5,510 bases of DNA, from NCBI GenBank assembly GCA_903930515.1, contig CAIYYW010000296.1:1-5510 (forward strand), written 5' to 3'. The stretch comes from an uncultured delta proteobacterium (GTDB lineage Bacteria > RBG-13-61-14 > DRUE01). A program made the translations under genes and the position numbers. Shown here in pieces: positions 1 through 5,510 of the stretch. A model generated the notes under the pieces. That model worked only from the letters and a program-made list of their open reading frames with translations. It was not told where the DNA came from and did not search any database. The number at the start of each line of letters is the position of its first letter. The stretch's first letter is position 1.

Positions 1-2
1 CC

Positions 3-2306
3 TCATCCTGCTCCTTTCATCCGGCTCGCGAGCCGGGTCTCCAGCCGGAGCTGGTCCCAGATCACTTCCCTGGGCTTGACCCCGTCCGAAATTCCAATAA
101 TGCCTTCCTGTTCCATCTGCTCAATCATCCGCGCGCTCCGATTATAGCCGATCCTGAGTTTCCTTTGTAGCATGGACACGCTCGCCTGGCGGGTTCGAAC
201 CACCAGCTCCACCGCCTGCTCATAAAGGTCGTCCATCTCGCTCGGATTGACCCCGGCCTCGTCCTCCGGAACCGCCTTCAAGATCTCATCATTGTATTGC
301 GGCTGTCCCTGCTTCTTCCAGAAGCTCACCACCCGTTTGATCTCGGCCTCGCTGACATAGGCCCCATGCACCCGGACCAAATGGCTGGTTCCCGGCGCCA
401 TAAACAGCAGATCGCCCATCCCCAGCAGCCTCTCCGATCCCTGCTGATCCAAAATGGTCCGCGAGTCAATCTTGCTGGCGACCTGGAAGGAAATCCGCGC
501 GGAGAAATTGGCCTTGATCAACCCGGTGATCACATCCACGCTCGGGCGCTGGGTGGCCACGATCAAATGGATCCCGGCCGCCCTCGCCATCTGCGCCAAT
601 CTGGTGATGCTGGTCTCGCAGTCCCGGCTCGCCACCATCATCAAATCCGCCAGCTCGTCAATCACCAACAGGATCAGAGGCATCTGCTCGCTCGGATACT
701 TCTCCGGAATTTTGTCCAGGACCAAAGTGCTGCCGTCCTGCCGCCTCCTCCGTTTGCCGCGCTTATGCGTCTTCTTCCCTTCTTCCACCAGCCGGTTATA
801 GGAATCAATGTTGCGCGCGCCGTATTGCGCCAGGGTCGCGTACCTGGTTTCCATTTCCATCACCGCCCATTTCAAAGCCACCGAGGCCTCTTTCGGCTCC
901 GAGATCACGCTGCTGAGCAGGTGCGGGATGCCCTCATACATTGAGAACTCCAGCCGCTTGGGATCTATCATCAGCATCCGGACCTGCTCCGGGGTGGATC
1001 GGAAAAGCACGCTCATAATCATCGCGTTCAGGCTCACGCTCTTGCCCGACCCGGTTGCGCCCGCCACCAGCAGATGCGGCGCTTTCCGCAAATCTATCAC
1101 GAACGGCTCCCCGAAAATATTCTTGCCCAAAGTCAGGGTCAGCAGGCTCTTGGAATTCTGATACGCCGAACTCGCGATCAGCTCCTTGAAATAAACCGTC
1201 TCGCGCTCCTGGTTCGGAATTTCGATCCCGACCACGCCCTTGCCCGGAAGCGGCGCGATGATCCGGACGCTTACCGCGCTCAGCGCGCAGGCCAGGTCGT
1301 CCGCCAAATTCGCCACCCGGTTGATCTTGACCCCGGGAGCCGGCTTGAATTCATACATCGTTATCACCGGCCCCGGTTGCACTTCCTCCACTTGACCCGC
1401 CACCCCGAAATCCAACAGCTTCTTCTCCAACAGCCTCGCCCGGAGCAAAAGCGAATCCCGGTCCACCTCATGATTGCTCTTGGGGACCCCGTCCAGAAGC
1501 TTGAGCGACGGAACCACATAGCTCCCCGGCATAAAACTCAGCCGCTCCTGCTTGGGGGACTCCGGCATAGACAGCACATTGGTCTTTGCCTCTTCCGGGA
1601 CCGGGGTCGGCTCCGTGATCTTAAGCCCCTGATCCCCGCTCCGTTGCGGCAGCAGTTTCCTCTGTTCCTCCACCTCCTGCTTCCGCCTCCATTTCGAGAT
1701 CCGCTGCCGCGAGAAATCCACCATTCTGTAAAATCCGCTCTCGCCGTATTCATAGAGCGCGCCCATTACCTTGAGCGCCGAGATATTGAACCCGAGCACC
1801 ACTCCGGCCAGAATGCCCAGGCCGCAGAACCCGAACGCCGGCGCCGTGCTCACCAGGTTGCTCAGCGCCTTTCCGAGCAGGAACCCGATCCATCCCCCGG
1901 ACTTGACGGCCTCTCCGGACCAGTTGAGTTCCGTGGAGATCAACGAGACCAGCGCCGAGAAGCAGACCAGGATCAATCCCAACCCCAAGGCCCGAAGCCC
2001 GAGCCATAAGCGCGACCGTCCCCAAATCAGGTTCTCGCGCCGGAACAATTTGAATCCGGCCGCGAAAAAGCAGAGCACAAAAATCGCGAACGACCCCAGC
2101 CCCAGGCTCTGGAACAAAAGCGCGGACAGGTACGACCCGAGCAGGCCGCCGTAGTTATGGATCCCGTTTCCGCCGCTCGTGAAAAAGGATGGATCATCCG
2201 CCCGGTAACTGACCAGGGTGATGAAAAGAAAAACCGACAAAAACAGGATGATGATCCCGAACAGCTCCTCCCGAATCCGCTCCAACCGATTTTCCGCCTC
2301 CGCCAT
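3..2306 (-). CDS. ftsK: DNA translocase FtsK (SpoIIIE/FtsK family), complete
   Basis: Septum-anchored, ATP-driven double-stranded DNA pump that moves chromosome termini out of the closing division site and, in many bacteria, activates XerCD recombination at dif. The 767-residue protein has about four N-terminal membrane segments (roughly 15-33, 59-87, 101-123, 142-175), then a short linker rich in charged residues and proline (about 195-280). The alpha domain follows (about 285-375), then the RecA-like motor with Walker A GATGSGKS (416-423), Walker B ILLVIDELADL (545-555) and ATQRPS (584-589). The C-terminal winged-helix gamma domain (about 695-738) contains RIGYNRSARMIEQME, which keeps the N, R and E that contact KOPS sites in E. 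coli FtsK. Total length is like SpoIIIE (under 800 residues), far shorter than E. coli FtsK (about 1330) because the linker is short. An in-frame GTG at 2315 would add three residues, but the ATG at 2306 is preferred because GAGGTGA lies 5 bases upstream of it. An unusual basic run sits at residues 511-523. Follows uppP by 10 bases. Confidence 0.97.
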   Translation of the reverse strand: MAEAENRLERIREELFGIIILFLSVFLFITLVSYRADDPSFFTSGGNGIHNYGGLLGSYLSALLFQSLGLGSFAIFVLCFFAAGFKLFRRENLIWGRSRLWLGLRALGLGLILVCFSALVSLISTELNWSGEAVKSGGWIGFLLGKALSNLVSTAPAFGFCGLGILAGVVLGFNISALKVMGALYEYGESGFYRMVDFSRQRISKWRRKQEVEEQRKLLPQRSGDQGLKITEPTPVPEEAKTNVLSMPESPKQERLSFMPGSYVVPSLKLLDGVPKSNHEVDRDSLLLRARLLEKKLLDFGVAGQVEEVQPGPVITMYEFKPAPGVKINRVANLADDLACALSAVSVRIIAPLPGKGVVGIEIPNQERETVYFKELIASSAYQNSKSLLTLTLGKNIFGEPFVIDLRKAPHLLVAGATGSGKSVSLNAMIMSVLFRSTPEQVRMLMIDPKRLEFSMYEGIPHLLSSVISEPKEASVALKWAVMEMETRYATLAQYGARNIDSYNRLVEEGKKTHKRGKRRRRQDGSTLVLDKIPEKYPSEQMPLILLVIDELADLMMVASRDCETSITRLAQMARAAGIHLIVATQRPSVDVITGLIKANFSARISFQVASKIDSRTILDQQGSERLLGMGDLLFMAPGTSHLVRVHGAYVSEAEIKRVVSFWKKQGQPQYNDEILKAVPEDEAGVNPSEMDDLYEQAVELVVRTRQASVSMLQRKLRIGYNRSARMIEQMEQEGIIGISDGVKPREVIWDQLRLETRLASRMKGAG

Positions 2307-2311
2307 CAGCC

Positions 2312-2318
2312 TCACCTC
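2312..2318 (-). promoter_or_regulatory. Strong ribosome binding site of ftsK overlapping the uppP stop
   Basis: On the minus strand the sequence GAGGTGA, a seven-base perfect complement to the usual 16S rRNA tail, lies 5 bases before the ATG at 2306. It includes two bases of the uppP TGA stop codon. It decides the start: the alternative GTG at 2315 lies inside this site and has no Shine-Dalgarno sequence of its own. The arrangement suggests that ribosomes finishing uppP help initiate ftsK. Confidence 0.8.
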
Positions 2319-3168
2319 ACTTGGTAAAATTACAGATGATCACGGTCGCCAACCCCACTGCCACGCAATATCCCCCAAACCAGCTCAGTTTGATCTTTTT
2401 CACCACCGCGAACATCAGCCGGATGGATATGTATCCGACGATGAACGCGGCCGCCATTCCCAAGAGGTATCCGAGAATATCGTTCCCCTGCAATCGCGCC
2501 AAGTCCTCCCGCTGGTCTAAAAGCGAGACCAGAGCCGCGCCCAAAACCGCGGGCACCGAAAGCAAAAAGGAAAAACGCGCCGAATAATCCCCGCGCGCCC
2601 CGCAGAAAATCCCGGTGGAGATGGTCGCGCCGGAGCGGGAAAGACCGGGGAATACCGCCAGGCCCTGCGCAACGCCGATCCCCAGGGATTGCCAGAGATT
2701 AGGATCGTGCGCCTTGATCCAGGCGGGTTTTTTACGAGCGGCCAAATCGGCTGAAAACAGGATCACTCCGGTCAGGATCAGAAATAGTCCGACCCCGGAT
2801 GGGTTTTGAAACTGGGCTTGGGCGAAATCCTTGAGCAGGAATCCGATGATCCCGGTGGGAATCAAGGCCAAAATCATCATCCCGACCAGCCTCCAGTTCA
2901 TCCGCGTCAATCCTCCGCTTCCATCCCTCGCTTCCGCTTCTCCGATTACAACCCTCCGCTTCAACAAGCCGATCAAATCCTGATAAAAGTATACCACAAC
3001 CGCCAGGGCCGTTGCAAGGTGCAACAGCACATCAAACAAAACGCCCGGCTGCTTAAACCCCGGGAGCAGACTCTGCGCCAGAACCAGGTGTCCGGAACTG
3101 GATACCGGCAAAAATTCCGTCGCCCCCTGGATCATCCCCAGGAGCAAATCCTGCCACCATTGCCTCAT
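2317..3168 (-). CDS. uppP: Undecaprenyl-diphosphatase UppP (BacA family), complete
   Basis: Integral membrane phosphatase that converts undecaprenyl diphosphate to undecaprenyl phosphate, recycling the lipid carrier for peptidoglycan and other surface polymers. Its overproduction is known to give bacitracin resistance. The 283-residue product shows both family signatures: QGATEFLPVSSSGH at 14-27, corresponding to the (E/Q)xxxE catalytic motif (Q14, E18) and the conserved histidine (H27), and FPGLSRSGATIS at 173-184 with the catalytic-region arginine (R178). Hydrophobic segments run throughout, and the length is normal for the family (about 265-290). The start at 3168 places the first motif at the usual distance from the N-terminus, and the next methionine (residue 12) would be too close to it. 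No good Shine-Dalgarno sequence precedes this ATG; only AAGAG about 11 bases away is visible. First gene of a likely uppP-ftsK operon, with a candidate promoter at 3193-3221. Confidence 0.97.
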   Translation of the reverse strand: MRQWWQDLLLGMIQGATEFLPVSSSGHLVLAQSLLPGFKQPGVLFDVLLHLATALAVVVYFYQDLIGLLKRRVVIGEAEARDGSGGLTRMNWRLVGMMILALIPTGIIGFLLKDFAQAQFQNPSGVGLFLILTGVILFSADLAARKKPAWIKAHDPNLWQSLGIGVAQGLAVFPGLSRSGATISTGIFCGARGDYSARFSFLLSVPAVLGAALVSLLDQREDLARLQGNDILGYLLGMAAAFIVGYISIRLMFAVVKKIKLSWFGGYCVAVGLATVIICNFTK

Positions 3169-3170
3169 TT

Positions 3171-3196
3171 AATTTATAGCTCTTTAGCTATAAATT
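3171..3196. repeat. Perfect 11-bp inverted repeat upstream of uppP (candidate operator)
   Basis: AATTTATAGCT (3171-3181) and AGCTATAAATT (3186-3196) are perfect reverse complements separated by 4 bases (CTTT). The repeat ends 2 bases before the uppP ATG and overlaps the candidate uppP -10 element. Its symmetry and position fit a repressor operator. As RNA it could form a hairpin at the uppP start, but the predicted transcription start lies inside the repeat, so a full hairpin would appear only in a longer transcript. There is no U-rich tail and the stem is AT-rich, so a terminator is unlikely. Confidence 0.6.
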
Positions 3197-3209
3197 TATT
3201 ATAAATTTA
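3189..3209. repeat. 10-bp direct repeat spaced one helical turn
   Basis: TATAAATTTA occurs at 3189-3198 and again at 3200-3209, an 11-bp period that would put both copies on the same DNA face. The first copy overlaps the right arm of the inverted repeat. The core ATAAATTT appears a third time at 3250-3257. In such AT-rich sequence these may be chance matches, but spacing and position suit a protein binding site. Confidence 0.4.
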
Positions 3210-3221
3210 ACATAATGTCAA
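3193..3221 (-). promoter_or_regulatory. Candidate sigma70-type promoter for uppP-ftsK
   Basis: Read on the minus strand, a perfect -35 TTGACA (3221-3216) is followed after 17 bases by TAAATT (3198-3193; 4 of 6 matches to TATAAT). A perfect TATAAT also occurs at 3203-3198 but sits only 12 bases from that -35; its better-placed partner would be the weak TTGTTA starting at 3228. Either way initiation would fall near 3186-3191, giving a leader of about 20 bases before the uppP ATG. The -10 overlaps the inverted repeat at 3171-3196, so a protein bound there could block it. Support is by consensus matching only. Confidence 0.5.
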
Positions 3222-3226
3222 TTAAC

Positions 3227-3235
3227 AAGGGGGTG
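3227..3235 (+). promoter_or_regulatory. Shine-Dalgarno-like site before a short leader ORF
   Basis: AAGGGGGTG matches the ideal AAGGAGGTG at 8 of 9 positions and lies 8 bases before the ATG at 3244. It is stronger than the sites before either efflux gene, both of which lack a recognisable one. A 6-bp stem (GCGGCA at 3235-3240 with TGCCGC at 3262-3267) would enclose the ATG in its loop. Confidence 0.35.
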
Positions 3236-3243
3236 CGGCATCA

Positions 3244-3309
3244 ATGGCGATAAATTTGAGTTGCCGCCGATTTCTTGCGGGCTTTGATATTCAGGCAAAT
3301 TTTGGCTAA
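3244..3309 (+). CDS. Possible 21-residue leader peptide upstream of the efflux operon
   Basis: A 21-codon reading frame from ATG 3244 to TAA 3307-3309 follows a strong Shine-Dalgarno match at ideal spacing. The peptide begins MAINLSCRRF and ends DIQANFG. I recognise no family. It ends 35 bases before the adaptor gene, so it could act as a leader peptide whose translation affects the genes downstream. Against this, its stop codon coincides with the -10 of the better promoter candidate (3284-3312), which would leave it untranscribed from that promoter. It would need a promoter in the AT-rich stretch upstream, where CATAAT at 3211-3216 is -10-like but has no good -35. Chance occurrence remains quite possible. 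Confidence 0.25.
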   Translation: MAINLSCRRFLAGFDIQANFG

Positions 3310-3312
3310 ACT
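3284..3312 (+). promoter_or_regulatory. Candidate sigma70-type promoter for the efflux operon
   Basis: TTGATA (3284-3289; 5 of 6 matches to TTGACA) is followed after exactly 17 bases by TAAACT (3307-3312; 4 of 6 matches to TATAAT). Initiation would fall near 3319, giving a leader of about 25 bases before the adaptor ATG at 3345. It is the best plus-strand match in the intergenic region, judged by consensus only. Confidence 0.45.
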
Positions 3313-3344
3313 ACATGGAAGTTTTTGAATCCGAGCAGTAAAAA

Positions 3345-4490
3345 ATGACTGACCAATCGCAAACGGAACTGAAAAATAACACCGCGCGCAAACGGATCAT
3401 CGGCATCCTGGCCATCCTGGTTTTGGTTGGAATCGCCTATGGCATCTATTGGTTGCTGGTGCTTCGGGGCACGGTCTATACGGATGACGCGCAGATCCAA
3501 TCGCTGGTGATCCCGTGCTCAAGCCGGGTGGGCGGCCGGGTTGAAGAAATCCTGGTCTGGGAAGGACAGATGGTTAAAAAGGGCCAGGTGCTGGCGCGTC
3601 TGGACGATATGCCCTACCGGGCGCAGAAGGAGGAAGCCGAGGCCGGGGTGGCCGCGGCTCAGGCTCAGCTCCAGTCCGCGACCTTGAATTTGCAGAAGGC
3701 GCGCTCGTCCTTGCCCAAGGAAATCGCGATTGCGGCCGCGGATTTGAGGGCTACTCAGACCAAGGCGGCTTTGCTGCTCAAGGAAAAAAAGCATCTGGAG
3801 AATTTGCCGGGGGTGGCGACCAAGGATCAGCTTGACCAGGCCCGCACCAACTACGAAGTGGCTTCCAGTTCCTTGCAGGCCTCGCAGCAACGAATGAATC
3901 TTCTGGCTTCCCCCAACCCCCAACTCGGGTCCACCGTGAACCTGCCGCCCCGGTTGCTTGACATCGCCATGCTGGAGAACCAGGTTGAGATGGCCAAAGC
4001 CAACCTCGCCCTGGCCCAGGCCCGGCTGGACCTTGCCGAGGATAACCTTGACGAGATTACGGTGGCGGCAAAATTTGATGGCCAGATCGCCCGCCGCCAT
4101 GTTGACCCGGGCCAGGTGGTCACGCCGGGCCAGAGATTGTTCAGCGTCAGCGTGCTCTCGCTGCCCTGGGTGGAGGCCAATTTTGAGGAAGGCGATATTG
4201 CGGAGATCAAACCGGGGTGCAAGGCCATGATCAAGGTGGATGCCTACAAGGGCCGCACTTTCCCCGGCTATGTTGACAATATAGAAGGGGCGTCCATCTC
4301 CCGTTTCTCCTTGCTCCCCTCCGGGGCCAGCAGCGGCAATTTCATCAAGGTCACACAGCGAGTGCCGGTGCGCGTGCTTTTCTCCGACCAGGATTTGCCT
4401 CCGCTTTACCCCGGCCTGAATGTGGAGGTCCGGGTGCAGGTGAACGGCGAGAAGAGCGTCAAGAAGCCAAAGCTCGCGCAAACCAAATAG
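3345..4490 (+). CDS. EmrA/HlyD-type membrane fusion protein (periplasmic adaptor of an efflux pump), complete
   Basis: Periplasmic adaptor that links an inner-membrane MFS pump to an outer-membrane channel for drug export. The 381-residue protein has a short cytoplasmic N-terminus with basic residues just before a single membrane anchor (about 18-40). The first half of the lipoyl/barrel-sandwich domain follows (about 45-88, with VGGRVEEI and KKGQVLARLD). Next come an alpha-helical hairpin rich in alanine, glutamine and leucine (about 90-185 and 208-236), the second lipoyl half (about 237-270, FDGQIARRHVDPGQVV) and a beta-barrel. The segment FSLLPSGASSGNFIKVTQRV (321-340) strongly resembles EmrA, placing it in the EmrA branch rather than among type I secretion HlyD proteins. 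Length is close to EmrA (390). The ATG at 3345 has only a weak upstream GAG (3333-3335). The paired pump gene starts 7 bases downstream. Substrate cannot be read from sequence. Confidence 0.93.
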   Translation: MTDQSQTELKNNTARKRIIGILAILVLVGIAYGIYWLLVLRGTVYTDDAQIQSLVIPCSSRVGGRVEEILVWEGQMVKKGQVLARLDDMPYRAQKEEAEAGVAAAQAQLQSATLNLQKARSSLPKEIAIAAADLRATQTKAALLLKEKKHLENLPGVATKDQLDQARTNYEVASSSLQASQQRMNLLASPNPQLGSTVNLPPRLLDIAMLENQVEMAKANLALAQARLDLAEDNLDEITVAAKFDGQIARRHVDPGQVVTPGQRLFSVSVLSLPWVEANFEEGDIAEIKPGCKAMIKVDAYKGRTFPGYVDNIEGASISRFSLLPSGASSGNFIKVTQRVPVRVLFSDQDLPPLYPGLNVEVRVQVNGEKSVKKPKLAQTK

Positions 4491-4497
4491 ACTTTCA

Positions 4498-5510
4498 ATG
4501 GCGAACCCCTTGTCCCAGTCCCCTGTCCATCCCAAGCCTTCGTGGAACCGCTGGGAAGTTTTGGCGGTGGTGATGACCGGGACCTTTATGGCCATCCTGG
4601 ATTCAAGCATCGTCAATATCGCGCTTCCGCACATAATGACCTCGCTGGAGGTCAACCTTTCGGAAGTCCAATGGGTGCTGACCGCGTTCATGCTCGCGGC
4701 CGCGGTGGTGATGCCTTTAACCGGCTGGCTGGGAAACCGGTTCGGCTACGGCAAGCTCTACCTGGCCGCGCTCGGGCTGTTCACCTTCGGGTCGCTTTTG
4801 TGCGGTCTGGCCTGGAACATAGACTCGCTGATCACCTTCCGAGTGCTTCAGGCCCTGGGCGGCGGGATGATGCAACCCGCGGGTATGGCCATGATCACCC
4901 AGGTGTTTGAGCCGCACCAGCGCGGACGGGCCATCGGGATCTGGGGGATCGGCGCCATGGTCGCTCCCACCATCGGCCCCACCGCCGGCGCCTATCTCAC
5001 CGAATATTTCGGGTGGCGCTCGATTTTTACCATCAACATCCCGGTCGGACTCATCCTGATCATCATCGGCTCCGGGGTCTTTTCCAAAAGAGAGCACACC
5101 CTCAAGCCCCCGGCTTTTGACTGGATGGGCTTCGGCGCGCTCGGGGTGTTCCTGGTTTGCCTCCTGCTCGGGCTGGACCGCGGGCAGGACCACGGCTGGA
5201 CTTCAACCCTGATTATGACATATTTCGTGGCGGCCGCGGTCGCTTTTGTTCTATTCATCGTGATCGAGACCAGCACCGCTCACCCGGTTATCCCGCTCAG
5301 TATGTTCAAGATCCCCGACTTCACGGCTGGCCTGGTCCTGGCGGTGGCGCGCTCCACCGCCTTATTCGGAGCGGTGTTCCTGCTCCCGGTGTTCCTGCAA
5401 AGGCTGATGGGGCTGTCCACCATCCAGAACGGGATCATTATGATCCCGGGCGCCCTCTCGGTCGCCTTCTTCCTACCCATCGCCGGAAGGATCACCGGCT
5501 TGCCTTCAAA
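4498..5510 (+). CDS. DHA2-family (EmrB/QacA) MFS drug transporter, truncated by the window edge
   Basis: Proton-driven inner-membrane drug exporter and partner of the preceding adaptor. The frame is open from ATG 4498 to the window end, giving 337 residues; the family usually has about 500 with 14 membrane segments, so the last third is missing here. Visible signatures are LDSSIVNIALP in the first helix (34-44, acidic D35), the loop motif GWLGNRFGYGK (76-86), RVLQALGGGMMQP (115-127), the antiporter motif region APTIGPTAGAY (156-166) followed by WRSIFTINIPVG (173-184), and further hydrophobic helices to the edge. These identify the EmrB/QacA type. In the loop motif, asparagine (N80) occupies the position that is often aspartate in MFS proteins. 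The start lies 7 bases after the adaptor stop with no visible Shine-Dalgarno sequence, so translation is probably coupled to the adaptor gene. Functionally the pair resembles emrA-emrB; the exact drug range is unknown. Confidence 0.94.
   Translation, partial: MANPLSQSPVHPKPSWNRWEVLAVVMTGTFMAILDSSIVNIALPHIMTSLEVNLSEVQWVLTAFMLAAAVVMPLTGWLGNRFGYGKLYLAALGLFTFGSLLCGLAWNIDSLITFRVLQALGGGMMQPAGMAMITQVFEPHQRGRAIGIWGIGAMVAPTIGPTAGAYLTEYFGWRSIFTINIPVGLILIIIGSGVFSKREHTLKPPAFDWMGFGALGVFLVCLLLGLDRGQDHGWTSTLIMTYFVAAAVAFVLFIVIETSTAHPVIPLSMFKIPDFTAGLVLAVARSTALFGAVFLLPVFLQRLMGLSTIQNGIIMIPGALSVAFFLPIAGRITGLPS

Noticed and set aside
297-2009. Long plus-strand open frames opposite ftsK (297-944 and 1074-2009)
   Set aside because: They are rich in H, R, P and Q with no domain signal, and lie wholly inside the well-supported ftsK gene. 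They are by-products of GC-rich codon use.
2988-3017. Promoter-like TTGCAA, 18 bases, TATACT on the minus strand inside uppP, which could drive ftsK separately
   Set aside because: The -35 matches only 4 of 6 positions, and the motif lies in coding sequence about 680 bases before ftsK. One such match is expected by chance, so it is not listed as a feature.
2317-3168. Glutamine instead of glutamate at the first position of the UppP catalytic motif (Q14)
   Set aside because: The family motif is written (E/Q)xxxE and many members carry glutamine here, so this does not suggest loss of activity.
3171-3196. The inverted repeat as a transcription terminator
   Set aside because: It lies between divergent genes rather than after a gene, the stem is AT-rich, and there is no following T-run in either direction.
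3315-3341. An eight-codon frame (ATG 3315 to TAA) just before the adaptor start as an independent gene
   Set aside because: It is too short to assess, has no ribosome site, and would lie at or upstream of the predicted transcription start. It is mentioned only as part of the leader-peptide lead.
3519-4691. A 390-codon open frame on the minus strand opposite the adaptor and the start of the transporter, longer than the adaptor gene itself
   Set aside because: Its translation has no recognisable domain and is rich in H, G, L and R, as expected for the antisense of GC-rich genes. It crosses the boundary of two clearly identified genes on the other strand.

Overview
The window is ordinary-looking bacterial chromosome from a Gram-negative (diderm) organism with GC-rich coding sequence. 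The diderm call rests on an EmrA-type periplasmic adaptor paired with an EmrB-type inner-membrane pump, a design that normally exports through an outer-membrane channel. I cannot name the phylum from this sequence. No RNA genes, insertion sequences, CRISPR arrays or phage genes are visible.

There are four substantial protein genes in two divergent pairs. On the minus strand, reading leftwards from about 3168, lie uppP (undecaprenyl-diphosphatase, 2317-3168) and then ftsK (septal DNA translocase, 3-2306). They are 10 bases apart, and the ftsK ribosome binding site overlaps the uppP stop codon, so the two are almost certainly co-transcribed. On the plus strand lie an emrA/hlyD-type adaptor gene (3345-4490) and, 7 bases later, a DHA2/EmrB-type MFS transporter (from 4498) that runs off the right edge. 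Together these form an EmrAB-like multidrug efflux unit. The matching TolC-like channel and any regulator are not in the window.

The 176-base divergent intergenic region (3169-3344) is much more AT-rich than its surroundings and holds the non-coding structure of interest: a perfect 11-bp inverted repeat directly upstream of uppP, a 10-bp direct repeat spaced one helical turn apart, a plausible sigma70-type promoter in each direction, and a possible 21-codon leader ORF with a strong Shine-Dalgarno sequence ahead of the efflux genes.

The minus-strand pair serves the envelope and cell division: UppP recycles the lipid carrier for peptidoglycan synthesis, and FtsK anchors at the septum and clears chromosome DNA. 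The plus-strand pair serves export of toxic compounds. The link between them is only the shared regulatory region. I see no convincing undescribed system. The best leads are the divergent control region and the candidate leader ORF.
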